Source: an uncultured Clostridia bacterium (lineage in GTDB: Bacteria; Bacillota; Clostridia; Christensenellales; Aristaeellaceae). From it: a stretch of DNA of 55,004 nt. A program made the translations under genes and the position numbers. Under the pieces are notes generated by a model. It searched no databases, had not been told where the DNA came from, and saw nothing but the letters and a program-made list of their open reading frames with translations. This document shows, piece after piece, positions 38,154 to 46,988 of this stretch (positions within the stretch are counted from its first letter, which is position 1; the number at the start of each line of letters is the position of its first letter). The stretch is taken from NCBI GenBank assembly GCA_934615235.1, contig CAKTTL010000005.1:1-55004 (forward strand), written 5' to 3'.

Positions 38154-39946
38154 GCCTTTTCCTCCTGCGCCATGCGCGCCAGCGCGATGGTCAGCACCGT
38201 AATATCCGCCGGAGACACGCCCGAAATGCGCGCCGCCTGTCCCAGCGACGCGGGGCGGATTTTATCCAGCTTCTGCCGTGCTTCGATGCGCAGCCCGGCC
38301 ATGTTCAGATAATCGATTCCGTTGGGGATCAGCTTCTCTTCGATCTTGCGGAAGCGCGCCACCTCGGCCAGCTGCTTTTTAAGATACCCGTCGTATTTGA
38401 CGGCGATTTCGGCGGCCTCGCGCGCGTCGCGCGGCACGGCGGCGAGCGTCCCGTCCTTTTCGGCCAGCTCGTCGTATGTGACCTCCGGGCGGCGCAGCGC
38501 CGCGTCGAGGTGTTTTTGCTCCAGATACCGGATGATGTTTTCGGCGTTTTCCTTCTTCGCTTCCATGCGGCGCAGGCGCTCGTCGGTTGCAAGACCGGCG
38601 CGGTAACCGCGTTCGGTCAGCCGCAGGTCAGCGTTATCCTGCCGCAGGAGCAGGCGGTATTCCGCGCGGCTGGTCATGATGCGGTAAGGCTCGTTCGTAC
38701 CCTTCGTCGTCAGATCGTCGATGAGCACGCCGATATACGCCTCGTCGCGGCCGAGCGTGAGCGGCGGTTCGCCCTTGAGCTTCAGCGCCGCGTTCATCCC
38801 GGCGATAATGCCCTGCGCGGCGGCTTCCTCATAGCCCGAGGTGCCGTTGATCTGCCCGGCCATGTACAGGCCGGAGACGCTGCGCGTTTCCAGCGTGGCG
38901 CGCAGCGCCGTCGGATCGATGCAGTCGTACTCGATCGCGTAGGCCAGACGCATCAGCCGGGCGTTTTCCAGGCCCGGAATCGTCGCGTACATCGCGCGCT
39001 GCACGTCCTCCGGCATGGACGAGGACATGCCCTGCACATACCATTCCACCGTATCCATGCCTTCCGGTTCGAGGAAGAGCTGATGGCGTTCCTTGTCGGC
39101 GAAGCGGTAGACCTTGTCTTCAATCGACGGGCAGTACCGTGCGCCCGTGCCGTGAATCGCGCCGGAGAACATCGGCGCGCGGTGCAGGTTTTCGCGAATG
39201 ATCTTATGCGTCTTTTCGTTCGTATACGTCAGATAGCACAGGCCACGGTTTTTCAGCTCCTTATCCGTCAGGAAGGAGAACGGCGTGACCGGATCGTCGC
39301 CCGGCTGCGGCTCCATGCGGGAAAAATCGATCGTCCGACCGTCCACGCGCGCGGGCGTGCCGGTTTTGAAGCGGCGCAGTTCGAACCCGAGCCGCTCCAG
39401 CGCGGGCGAGAGCGTCAGCGACGCGCACAGCCCCTGCGGGCCGCCCTGCCATGTCGCTTCGCCAATGATGATGCGGCTCTTCAGGTATACGCCCGTTGAA
39501 AGCACCGCCGCGCGGCAGGGAATCGTCTCGCCGGTGGTGGTTTTTACGCCGCATACGCGGCCGTGATCGGTCAGCACGTCGCAGACCTCGGCCTGGCGGA
39601 TCTCGAGGTTTTCCTGGCTCAGAATGGCGTTGAGCATCCGCTTTTTATACGCCGCCTTATCGGCCTGCGCGCGCAGCGAATGAACGGCCGGGCCCTTGCC
39701 TGTGTTGAGCATGCGCGACTGGATGAACACGTCGTCGATCGCGCGGCCCATCTCGCCGCCCAGCGCGTCGATCTCGCGTACCAGGTGCCCCTTGCCCGTG
39801 CCGCCGATGGCCGGGTTGCACGGCATCATCGCCACCTGATCCAGGTGCAGCGTCAAAAGCAGCGTCTTTACGCCCATCCGCGCCGCCGCCAGCGCCGCCT
39901 CGCATCCCGCGTGCCCCGCGCCTGCTACGACCAGCTCAAACTCCAT
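38150..39946 (-). CDS. mnmG: tRNA uridine 5-carboxymethylaminomethyl modification enzyme MnmG
   Basis: A 598-residue FAD protein (GidA) which with MnmE modifies uridine-34 of several tRNAs; somewhat shorter than the usual 625. The FAD-binding GAGHAGCEAA (9-18), MMPCNPAIGGTGKGHLVREIDALGG, the redox-active cysteine region and the C-terminal GVSPADITVL are present. No mnmE gene is in the window. GGAGG lies about 11 bases before the ATG. First gene of mnmG-tadA-zinc ribbon-uppP. Confidence 0.96.
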   Translation of the reverse strand: MEFELVVAGAGHAGCEAALAAARMGVKTLLLTLHLDQVAMMPCNPAIGGTGKGHLVREIDALGGEMGRAIDDVFIQSRMLNTGKGPAVHSLRAQADKAAYKKRMLNAILSQENLEIRQAEVCDVLTDHGRVCGVKTTTGETIPCRAAVLSTGVYLKSRIIIGEATWQGGPQGLCASLTLSPALERLGFELRRFKTGTPARVDGRTIDFSRMEPQPGDDPVTPFSFLTDKELKNRGLCYLTYTNEKTHKIIRENLHRAPMFSGAIHGTGARYCPSIEDKVYRFADKERHQLFLEPEGMDTVEWYVQGMSSSMPEDVQRAMYATIPGLENARLMRLAYAIEYDCIDPTALRATLETRSVSGLYMAGQINGTSGYEEAAAQGIIAGMNAALKLKGEPPLTLGRDEAYIGVLIDDLTTKGTNEPYRIMTSRAEYRLLLRQDNADLRLTERGYRAGLATDERLRRMEAKKENAENIIRYLEQKHLDAALRRPEVTYDELAEKDGTLAAVPRDAREAAEIAVKYDGYLKKQLAEVARFRKIEEKLIPNGIDYLNMAGLRIEARQKLDKIRPASLGQAARISGVSPADITVLTIALARMAQEEKA

Positions 39947-39992
39947 AGAATGAACCGCCTCCGGTAAAAATCAAAATAAAAACCCATAATGT

Positions 39993-40020
39993 ATTATAAT
40001 CCGAGGGCGGCGGATGTCAA
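39993..40020 (-). promoter_or_regulatory. Sigma-A promoter of the mnmG operon
   Basis: On the minus strand TTGACA (40020-40015) and TATAAT (39998-39993) with a 16-base spacer. The -35 box directly touches hairpin repeat copy G. Confidence 0.85.
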
Positions 40021-40385
40021 CCAGGGGGAACCCTTCTTTCAGGAGAAAGAAGGGTTCGCGGCACTCAATCGTCGCATGCTCCCTGCCGGTCGCCTGCTCG
40101 TTTCGTGCCGCACCTCCGGTTCGCTGAATCGGCCACTGGCCGCGCTCACCTCCGGCGCCCTGGACCCCCTTTCTAGGGTGTATCTGAAAAATTCCCTGAG
40201 ACTCCATCACGGCGTCTTTTCCGCCATTTCAGCGTCGGAAAACCTCGATTTAGCGCCGCTAAACCTTCGGTTTCCCTCCTTGAACTGACGAAAAATCCGC
40301 TCGTGCTGTCGCCTCTTCCTTTTTCAGATACACCCTAAGAAAGCCGCTTTACGCCGTCCGCCCCTCGGAGGGAGGGGCGGGCGGC
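40021..40385 (-). repeat. Modular hairpin repeat, copy G, split by a MITE
   Basis: Core hairpin (40028-40057) with GAACCC arms, a 54-bp hairpin module (40058-40111, GCGGCAC...GTGCCGC), an outer CCAGGG/CCCTGG pairing (40021-40026 with 40158-40163), then the MITE (40174-40337), then the tag AGAAAGCCGC and the first hairpin (40352-40385). Without the MITE the sequence joins to CTAAGAAAGCCGC, as in copy I. Confidence 0.85.
40174..40337. mobile_element. Full-length MITE, copy 2, inserted in a hairpin repeat
   Basis: 164 bp from TA to TA; the reverse complement of the copy at 6391-6554 with about four differences. The termini are GGGTGTATCTGAAAAA and its complement. The flanking hairpin repeat supplies an empty-site comparison, supporting duplication of a TA target. 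Confidence 0.92.
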
Positions 40386-40416
40386 TCGGGCAGCTCGGAC
40401 AGCCGCACCCCGCTCC

Positions 40417-40528
40417 GTTCCGGCGCGCCCTTTGCGCGCCGGAACAGGAAACCCCATGCGGCTTTCTTTTGGGGAGCGCGAGGGGGCCTTTCTTTCCCCA
40501 GAAAGAAAGGCCCCCTCGCAAAAAAAAA
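40417..40528 (+). repeat. Modular hairpin repeat, copy H
   Basis: First hairpin of the GTTCCGGCGCG type (40417-40445), tag GCGGCTTTCTT (40459-40469), perfect core hairpin (40478-40519) with GCGAGGGGGCC arms and a nine-base A-run. It lies immediately downstream of the ECF transporter gene and is the closest relative of copy F. Confidence 0.87.
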
Positions 40529-40536
40529 GAAAAAAT

Positions 40537-41052
40537 TTATTTCGTCAGTTTATCGTACGCCTTTTTCACGCCGCATTTCCAGCACAGCAGCATTCCGGCG
40601 ACGGCGCCCACGGCGGCCTGCAGGATCTGGTACGGGAGTTTGAGGATGGCGTATTCAGGCGTGCTGTAAATAAACGCGCGGCCCAGCGAATAGCCGACGA
40701 CCATGATCATCGCGCCGACGGTAACGCCCACGCCCGAGGCGAGCACGGGGCGGTTTTTCATCCAGCGATGGGCGAAAAGGGAAATGACGAGCGCCTGCAG
40801 CCCGTGCGTGACGAGGGAGACAAACATCGGCGCGGGGTAGAACAGCAGATCGCCCAGGAACGCGCCCACGCCGCCCACGAGGAACGCGCCGAGCGGGTCG
40901 AGCAGGATGGAAGCGGTGCAGATGATCACATCGTTCAAATACAGGTGGCCGCCCGGCACGGGCACGCCGAACGAGCTCAGCGCCACGTTCATCGCCATCA
41001 GCAGGCCGCAGATGCACAGCCATTTCGTCATATCCTTCGCGTTCCGTTTCAT
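40537..41052 (-). CDS. ECF transporter substrate-specificity (S) component
   Basis: A 171-residue membrane protein with five to six helices, typical of S components of energy-coupling-factor vitamin transporters. The segment VPVPGGHLYLNDVIICTASILLDPLGAFLVGG and the FLGDLLFYPAPMF stretch fit this family. It would depend on a shared EcfA/EcfA'/EcfT module encoded elsewhere. The vitamin cannot be assigned; no riboswitch-like leader is present. AAGGAG lies nine bases before the ATG. It diverges from the MocR-type regulator gene, a family that often responds to pyridoxal phosphate, so a B6-related substrate is a possibility only. Confidence 0.82.
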   Translation of the reverse strand: MKRNAKDMTKWLCICGLLMAMNVALSSFGVPVPGGHLYLNDVIICTASILLDPLGAFLVGGVGAFLGDLLFYPAPMFVSLVTHGLQALVISLFAHRWMKNRPVLASGVGVTVGAMIMVVGYSLGRAFIYSTPEYAILKLPYQILQAAVGAVAGMLLCWKCGVKKAYDKLTK

Positions 41053-41065
41053 TTTTCAACGCTCC

Positions 41066-41094
41066 TTTACAAACGATATCATTTTTATTATAAT
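41066..41094 (+). promoter_or_regulatory. Promoter of the MocR-like regulator
   Basis: TTTACA (41066-41071) and TATAAT (41089-41094) with a 17-base spacer. A minus-strand TATAAT overlaps at 41092-41087 and could serve the divergent ECF gene. Confidence 0.7.
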
Positions 41095-41145
41095 CGAAAT
41101 TGGTAATATGAAAATGTTCAGAATTGGGAGATTTTATAAGACCAG

Positions 41146-42237
41146 ATGCGATACGATATTCAGCCCGGCGGCCAGCCGGCCTATATGCAGCTTTACCGCT
41201 GCCTGCGCGATGACATCACGGCGGGGGTTTATCCCTGCGGCGCGAAGCTGCCCGGCAAGCGGGTGATCGCGGCGGAAACGGGCGTGAGCGTCGTCACGGT
41301 GGAGCACGCCTGCGCCATCCTCTGCGACGAGGGGTACATCGAATCGCGCCAGCGCAGCGGCAATTTTGTGATCTATCGGGATACGGACGGCTTCGCCGTG
41401 CTTCCGGCGGCCGAGAGCGCGCCGCCCGCGCCGCTGCCCCGCGCCGCGCAGGGGGATTTTCCGTTTTCCGTCTTTGCCAGAACGATGCGGCGCGTGCTCT
41501 CGCGCTATGGGGAGGCGCTGCTCGTCAAATCGCCGGATAACGGCCTGCCCGAGCTGCGGCGGGCCATCGCGGCGTATCTCGCGCGCAGCCGGGGCATTCT
41601 TGTGCGGCCGGAGCAGATCGTTATCGGCTCCGGCGCGGAGTATCTCTACAGCCTGCTCGCGCAGCTTTTCCGGGGCGAACGCTTCGCGCTGGAGGACCCG
41701 TCGTACGAAAAGATTCGCCGCGTATATCTGGCCAACGGCGTCGACTGCGAGCTGCTGCGCCTGGGGCCGGACGGAATCCGCTCGGACGAACTGAGCCGCG
41801 CCTGCGCGGCCGTTCTCCACGTCACCCCGTTCAACAGCTTTCCCAGCGGCATCACGGCTTCCGCCTCAAAACGGCGCGAATACGTCCGCTGGGCCCGGCA
41901 GCGCGGCGGGTATATTATCGAGGACGATTTCGATTCGGAGTTCACCATATCGACAAAGCCCGAGGAAACCATTTTTTCCCTCGAGCCGGAGCGGACGGTG
42001 ATTTATCTGAACACGTTTTCCAAGACGATCGCGCCGTCGGTGCGCGTGGGGTATCTGGTCCTGCCGCCCGCGCTGACGGAGCGGTTCCGCGAGGCGGTGG
42101 GGTTTTATTCCTGCACGGTGCCGGTGTTCGAGCAGTATGTGCTGGCCGAGTTTATCGCGAACGGAGATTTTGAGCGGCACATCAACCGCGTGCGCCGCAA
42201 GCGGCGGCGGGAACAGTCACAGGTTGCGAAGAATTAG
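41146..42237 (+). CDS. MocR-family GntR/aminotransferase-like regulator, C-terminally truncated
   Basis: A 363-residue MocR/PdxR-type regulator: GntR winged helix (residues 10-72, AYMQLYRCLRDDITAGVYPCG) and an aminotransferase-like domain with EDPSYEKIR, IIEDDFDSEF and the PLP-lysine segment NTFSKTIAPSVRVGY. MocR proteins usually run to 450-500 residues; here the protein stops soon after HINRVRRKRRR, losing about 90 residues of the small domain. The reading frame runs 21 bases into the end of the convergent TauE gene, as though a deletion fused the two 3' ends. The ribosome site is weak. The truncated protein may or may not be functional. Confidence 0.82.
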   Translation: MRYDIQPGGQPAYMQLYRCLRDDITAGVYPCGAKLPGKRVIAAETGVSVVTVEHACAILCDEGYIESRQRSGNFVIYRDTDGFAVLPAAESAPPAPLPRAAQGDFPFSVFARTMRRVLSRYGEALLVKSPDNGLPELRRAIAAYLARSRGILVRPEQIVIGSGAEYLYSLLAQLFRGERFALEDPSYEKIRRVYLANGVDCELLRLGPDGIRSDELSRACAAVLHVTPFNSFPSGITASASKRREYVRWARQRGGYIIEDDFDSEFTISTKPEETIFSLEPERTVIYLNTFSKTIAPSVRVGYLVLPPALTERFREAVGFYSCTVPVFEQYVLAEFIANGDFERHINRVRRKRRREQSQVAKN

Positions 42238-42936
42238 CAGCACGCCGGAGAGAATCAGCGTGAAGATCACCAGCTTTTTGACGACCTTCTCGTTGAGCTT
42301 TCTGCTGCAGTGGGAGCCGAGGAAAATACCCGCCAGCATGCAGGGCATCAGGATCAGCGACTGGCGCAGCGAGGCGGGGGTAATCAGGCCCAGGCAGAGA
42401 TACAGAATCAGCCGGAACGTGCCTTCAACGAAGAAGACGGCGTTCATGTTGGCCTTGAATTCGCTGTTTGTTTCGGTCACCCGGCCGACGTACGCGGCCA
42501 TCAGCGCGCCCACGCCGAAAAGACCGCACAGCACGCCCGCCAGCACGCCGATGAGCGCCAGTACGGGCTTGGAGGCGGGACGTTTTTCCTGCCTGCGCTC
42601 GCGCAGCAGCATTTCAACGCCCAGCGCCACTACGACGAAGCCGAAGATGAACTTGATCAGCCGCGCGTCGACGTTCTTGAGCATGAACGCGCCGGGGATG
42701 CACCCCGCCAGCACCAGCGCCGCAGGCGGCAGCCATACGCGCGGCTTGAGCCCCCTGCGGTTTTGCCAGGCGACGATGAGGTTCGTCGGGTAGCCTGTTA
42801 CGAGCAGGACGGGGGAAATATCGGCCGTGTTCATGCCGAAGCTCAGGATGGAGTTGAAAATCAGCGCGTCGGCGAAGCCGCACAGGCCTTTGATAAAATA
42901 CGAAACCAGCGCGGCGGCAATCCAGAGGTACATCAT
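42217..42936 (-). CDS. TauE/SafE-family membrane permease
   Basis: A 239-residue member of the TauE/SafE family (sulfite, sulfoacetate or other anion exporter type) with about eight helices. Conserved stretches are FIKGLCGFADALIFNSILSF, LLVTGYPTNLIVAWQNRRGL and ALIGVLAGVLCGLFGVGALMAAYV. The substrate is unknown. AGAGG lies about 12 bases before the first of two consecutive ATG codons. It has its own promoter and overlaps the truncated MocR gene tail to tail. Confidence 0.88.
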   Translation of the reverse strand: MMYLWIAAALVSYFIKGLCGFADALIFNSILSFGMNTADISPVLLVTGYPTNLIVAWQNRRGLKPRVWLPPAALVLAGCIPGAFMLKNVDARLIKFIFGFVVVALGVEMLLRERRQEKRPASKPVLALIGVLAGVLCGLFGVGALMAAYVGRVTETNSEFKANMNAVFFVEGTFRLILYLCLGLITPASLRQSLILMPCMLAGIFLGSHCSRKLNEKVVKKLVIFTLILSGVLLILRNL

Positions 42937-42986
42937 TCGGGCGTTTTTCCTCTCAGGTTTGTTTTTACAGGGGTAAAGCGGAGATT

Positions 42987-43016
42987 ATTATAGCGCCGCG
43001 GCGGGACGCGCGTCAA
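42987..43016 (-). promoter_or_regulatory. Promoter of the TauE-like gene
   Basis: On the minus strand TTGACG (43016-43011) and TATAAT (42992-42987) with an 18-base spacer, 50 bases before the ATG. Confidence 0.72.
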
Positions 43017-43118
43017 TCGGGCGGAAAAAAGCCGGACAAAAGCTGGAAAAACGAGAATTTGATTCGATTTTTCGATGATTTTATCTATTTTTTTCTTATT
43101 TTTTACGTGAATTTTTTC

Positions 43119-43147
43119 TTTTCAAACGGAAGGTTTTGTGGTATAAT
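43119..43147 (+). promoter_or_regulatory. Promoter of the glgCDA operon
   Basis: TTTTCA (43119-43124) and TATAAT (43142-43147) with a 17-base spacer, preceded by a long T-rich tract (43070-43115) that could act as an UP element. Confidence 0.68.
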
Positions 43148-43199
43148 CGTGGTGGAAATGTAACCCAATCTTGATAAAACCTGTAAGGAAGTGAGCCCC

Positions 43200-44375
43200 A
43201 TGAGGAAAAAGCGCTGCATCGCAATGCTGCTGGCCGGCGGACAGGGCAGTCGGCTCGGCATTCTTACAAAGCATATGGCAAAGCCCGCCGTTCCCTATGG
43301 CGGGAAGTACCGCATCATCGACTTTCCTCTTTCCAACTGCGCGAATTCCGGCATCGACGTCGTCGGCGTGCTGACGCAGTATCAGCCGCTGGAGCTGAAC
43401 GCGTATATCGGCTCGGGCGGCCCGTGGGATCTGGACCTGAATAACGGCGGCGTTTTCGTGCTCCCGCCCTATGTCAAGGGCAAGAGCGGCGAATGGTATC
43501 GCGGAACGGCCAACGCCATTTATCAGAATATGGGGTTCATCGAGCAGTACGATCCCGACTACGTGCTCATCCTTTCCGGCGATCATATTTACCGCATGGA
43601 TTACAACGCCATGCTCAAGTTCCATATCGAAAAGGGCGCGGACGCGACGATCGCGGAATTGGAGGTGCCGTGGGAGGAGACGCACCGTTTCGGCATCCTC
43701 AACACGGATGAAAACAACCGCATCGTCGAGTTCGACGAAAAACCCGCGCACGCCAAATCCAACAAGGCTTCGATGGGCGTGTATGTGTTCACTTGGAAAA
43801 AGCTGCACGACTATCTGATCGCCGACGAGGCCGATCCGAATTCCTCCAACGATTTCGGCAAGAACATCATGCCCAAGATGCTGGCGGACGGGCAGAAGCT
43901 GTTCGCCTACCCCTTCAAGGGGTACTGGAAGGACGTCGGCACGGTGGACAGCCTGCTTGAGGCGAACCTCGACCTGCTCGAGGATCCGATGCCCATCGAC
44001 CCGGCCGATAAGAGCTGGCGCATCTACAGCCGCAACCCCGGCATGCCGCCGGAGTATACCGCGCCCGGCGCGCAGGTGCATAACGCGCTGGTGACCGAGG
44101 GCTGCGAGGTATACGGCGCGGTGGAGCACAGCGTGCTCTTTGCGGGCGTGAAGGTTGAAGAAGGCGCGAAGATCGAGGACGCCGTCGTCATGCCGCGCGT
44201 GACGGTCGGCCGCGGCAGCGTCGTGCGCCGCGCGATCATCGCAGAGAACGCCGTTATCGGCGCGGGGTGCGTCATCGGCGCGGCGGAGGGCGGCATCGCC
44301 GTCGTCGCGCAGGGCGCGTCGCTCCCGGCCGGCACGGTCGTCGCACCGGGCGAACAATACGAAAACAGGGCGTGA
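43200..44375 (+). CDS. glgC: Glucose-1-phosphate adenylyltransferase catalytic subunit
   Basis: A 391-residue GlgC which makes ADP-glucose from glucose-1-phosphate and ATP. The nucleotide-binding MLLAGGQGSRLG, KPAVPYGGKYRIIDFPLSNC, the catalytic LSGDHIYRMDY and the sugar-binding FDEKPAHAKSNKASMGVYVF are intact; the C-terminal third forms a left-handed beta helix. AAGGAAG lies nine bases before the ATG at 43200. It pairs with GlgD as in other Bacillota, where the two form a heterotetramer. Confidence 0.96.
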   Translation: MRKKRCIAMLLAGGQGSRLGILTKHMAKPAVPYGGKYRIIDFPLSNCANSGIDVVGVLTQYQPLELNAYIGSGGPWDLDLNNGGVFVLPPYVKGKSGEWYRGTANAIYQNMGFIEQYDPDYVLILSGDHIYRMDYNAMLKFHIEKGADATIAELEVPWEETHRFGILNTDENNRIVEFDEKPAHAKSNKASMGVYVFTWKKLHDYLIADEADPNSSNDFGKNIMPKMLADGQKLFAYPFKGYWKDVGTVDSLLEANLDLLEDPMPIDPADKSWRIYSRNPGMPPEYTAPGAQVHNALVTEGCEVYGAVEHSVLFAGVKVEEGAKIEDAVVMPRVTVGRGSVVRRAIIAENAVIGAGCVIGAAEGGIAVVAQGASLPAGTVVAPGEQYENRA

Positions 44376-44391
44376 CGGGAGGCGTATTCGA

Positions 44392-45516
44392 ATGAAGGAT
44401 CTGATGGGTCTTATCTATACCGGCGAAAACGATCAGTTTCTGCGCGAATTGACGCTCACCCGCGCCGTGGCGGCGCTGCCCGTCGTGGGACGCTATCGCG
44501 TGATCGACTTTCAGATGTCCAGCCTGGTCAATTCCGGCGCGCGCAACGTCGGCGTGATTACGCAGCGGAATTATCATTCTCTGATGGATCATCTCGGCAG
44601 CGGCAAGGAGTGGGACCTGCACGGCAAGCACGACGGCCTGTTTATTCTGCCGCCGTTCCTCACGCGGGATAATACCGGCGTTTACGAGGGCATGCTCGAC
44701 GCGCTGCGCTCCAACCTCAGCTATCTGCGCCGCTCGCGCCAGGAATACGTCGTCGTGGCCGACAGCCACATCGTCGTCAATATCGATTATCAGGAAATGC
44801 TCCGCCAGCATATCGAAAGCGCGGCGGATATTACCGTCATGTACCGCCCCATTCAGGGGACGATCGATTCCAGCGTGCCGCATATGTATTTCGGAATGGA
44901 TTCAAACGGCATGCTCACCGAAATGGAAGTTACGCCGGACAGCCCGTCGCTGCAGTATGAATCGCTTGCGATCATGATCTTCCGCCGCGAGCAGCTGATC
45001 AACATCGTCACGCAGGCGACCGCGCAGGGCCGGCACCACATCATCCGCGACGTGCTCCAGCGCGCCATCAACGACAAAACCCTGCGCGTGATGGGCTATC
45101 GCTGCCCCGTTCCGGCCTGGAGCATTCATTCGGTGCGTTCGTATTACAGGTTCAATATGGATATGCTCAATTCGGCGCTGCGCGCCCGGCTGTTCGACCC
45201 GAGCCTTCCGGTTTACACCAAGGTGCGCGACGACATGCCGGCGTATTTCAGCCCCGAGGCGAACGTCTCCGGCAGCCTTATTGCAAACGGCGCGCGCGTT
45301 TGCGGCACGGTAATCAACAGCGTCATTTTCCGCGGCGTGACCGTCGCCAGGGGCGCGATCGTGCGCAACAGCATCGTCATGCAGGATGCGAACGTGGGCG
45401 AAAAGGCGGAGATGGATCACTGCATTATCGACAAGAACGCCGCTATCCGCGCGGGCGGACGGCTGATCGGGCCGGAAACCTACCCGATCGTAATCAGCAA
45501 GAATGTAACCATCTGA
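44392..45516 (+). CDS. glgD: Glucose-1-phosphate adenylyltransferase regulatory subunit GlgD
   Basis: A 374-residue GlgD, a catalytically weak paralogue of GlgC found in Bacillota that stimulates GlgC. The N-terminal GGxGxRL nucleotide loop is replaced by TGENDQFLRELTLTRAVAALP, which marks it as GlgD. The fold is otherwise the same, with GRYRVIDFQMSSLVNSG and a beta-helix end. GGGAGG precedes the ATG; 16 bases after glgC. Confidence 0.95.
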   Translation: MKDLMGLIYTGENDQFLRELTLTRAVAALPVVGRYRVIDFQMSSLVNSGARNVGVITQRNYHSLMDHLGSGKEWDLHGKHDGLFILPPFLTRDNTGVYEGMLDALRSNLSYLRRSRQEYVVVADSHIVVNIDYQEMLRQHIESAADITVMYRPIQGTIDSSVPHMYFGMDSNGMLTEMEVTPDSPSLQYESLAIMIFRREQLINIVTQATAQGRHHIIRDVLQRAINDKTLRVMGYRCPVPAWSIHSVRSYYRFNMDMLNSALRARLFDPSLPVYTKVRDDMPAYFSPEANVSGSLIANGARVCGTVINSVIFRGVTVARGAIVRNSIVMQDANVGEKAEMDHCIIDKNAAIRAGGRLIGPETYPIVISKNVTI

Positions 45517-45536
45517 AAAGAAAAAGGAGGGCCAAG

Positions 45537-46988
45537 ATGCTGAAAGTATTGTTTGCGGCTTCCGAATGCGTTCCCTTTATCAAGACGGGCGGGCTGGCCG
45601 ACGTCGTCGGCGCGCTGCCCCCGGTGCTCAAGGCGCAGGGAATCGACGTGCGCGTGATTTTACCGCTCTACAGTGAAATCCCGGAGGAGTTCAAAAGCCG
45701 GATGAAGACCGTCGCGACCTTCGAGGCGGAACTTGGCTGGCGCAAACAATATTGCGGCATTGAAACGCTCGAATATCAGGGCATCACCTATTATTTCGTC
45801 GATAACCGGTATTACTTCGACAGGCCGTACGTGTACGGCATGGGCGGGGACGAATACGAGCGGTTCGCGTTTTTCTGCCGCGCGGTGCTCGACGCGCTGC
45901 CGCGCGTGGAGTTCCAGCCGGATATCCTCCATTGCCACGACTGGCAGGCCGGCATGATCCCCGCGCTGCATAAGATCCAGTATCAGTATCTGCCCTTCTA
46001 TTCCAACATGAAGAGCATGATGACCATTCACAACCTGCAGTATCAGGGCGTGTTCGACAGACGCGCCGTGCAGGATTGCCTGGGCCTGGGCGACGGGCTT
46101 TTCACCAGCGACAAGCTCGAATTCTACGGCGCGGCGAACTTCCTCAAGAGCGGCCTTGTCTATTGCGACTGGATCACCACCGTCAGCCCCTCCTATGCGA
46201 AGGAAATCACCACCGCCTATTACGGCGAGCGGCTCGACGGCCTGCTGCGCGCGCGCCACAACGAGCTGACCGGCGTGCTCAACGGCATCGATATGAACGC
46301 CTACGACCCGGCGAAGGACGATGCGATCGCAGCGCATTACAGCGCCGCGCGCCCGGCGGGCAAGGCGAAGTGCAAGCTCGCGCTGCAGCGCGAAATGGGC
46401 CTGCACGAGGATCTCGCCGTGCCGGTGATCGGCATGGTGACGCGCCTTTCCGGCCAGAAGGGACTCGATCTCGTCGACTGCGTGCTGCCGGAAATCATGG
46501 AAACCGGCTGTCAGCTGGTTATCCTCGGCAAGGGCGACAGGCGCTATGTCGATCTGTTCAACTGGGCGCAGGCGAACTGGCCCGGCCGCGTAGCGGCCCG
46601 ATTCGAAATGAACATGCCGCTTTCCCACCGCATTTACGCGGGCGCGGATATGTTCCTGATGCCGTCGCTGTTCGAGCCGTGCGGCCTTTCGCAGCTGATC
46701 GCCCTGCGCTACGGGACGCTGCCCATCGTGCGCGAAACCGGCGGCCTGCGCGATACGGTGCTTTCCTACAACGAATTCACCGGCGAAGGCAACGGCTTCT
46801 CGTTCTTCAACTATAACGCGCACGACATGCTCGCCGTTATCCGCCGCGCGGTGACGTATTACTGCGAGAAGCAGGATATCTGGAAAAAGATGATGAAGCG
46901 CGGGCTGACCGGCGATTACAGCTGGGATAAATCCGCGGGCGAATACATTGCGCTTTACAAGAAGCTGACGGGAGAAAGCGATGCCTGA
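45537..46988 (+). CDS. glgA: Glycogen synthase
   Basis: A 483-residue GT5-family glycogen synthase which adds glucose from ADP-glucose to the growing chain. The N-terminal KTGGLADVVGALP (16-28), the HCHDWQAGMIP segment, and the C-terminal FMPSLFEPCGLSQLIALRYGTLPIVRETGGL are diagnostic. AAGGAGG lies seven bases before the ATG. No branching enzyme, phosphorylase or debranching enzyme gene is in the window, so those steps are encoded elsewhere. It overlaps radC by eight bases. Confidence 0.97.
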   Translation: MLKVLFAASECVPFIKTGGLADVVGALPPVLKAQGIDVRVILPLYSEIPEEFKSRMKTVATFEAELGWRKQYCGIETLEYQGITYYFVDNRYYFDRPYVYGMGGDEYERFAFFCRAVLDALPRVEFQPDILHCHDWQAGMIPALHKIQYQYLPFYSNMKSMMTIHNLQYQGVFDRRAVQDCLGLGDGLFTSDKLEFYGAANFLKSGLVYCDWITTVSPSYAKEITTAYYGERLDGLLRARHNELTGVLNGIDMNAYDPAKDDAIAAHYSAARPAGKAKCKLALQREMGLHEDLAVPVIGMVTRLSGQKGLDLVDCVLPEIMETGCQLVILGKGDRRYVDLFNWAQANWPGRVAARFEMNMPLSHRIYAGADMFLMPSLFEPCGLSQLIALRYGTLPIVRETGGLRDTVLSYNEFTGEGNGFSFFNYNAHDMLAVIRRAVTYYCEKQDIWKKMMKRGLTGDYSWDKSAGEYIALYKKLTGESDA

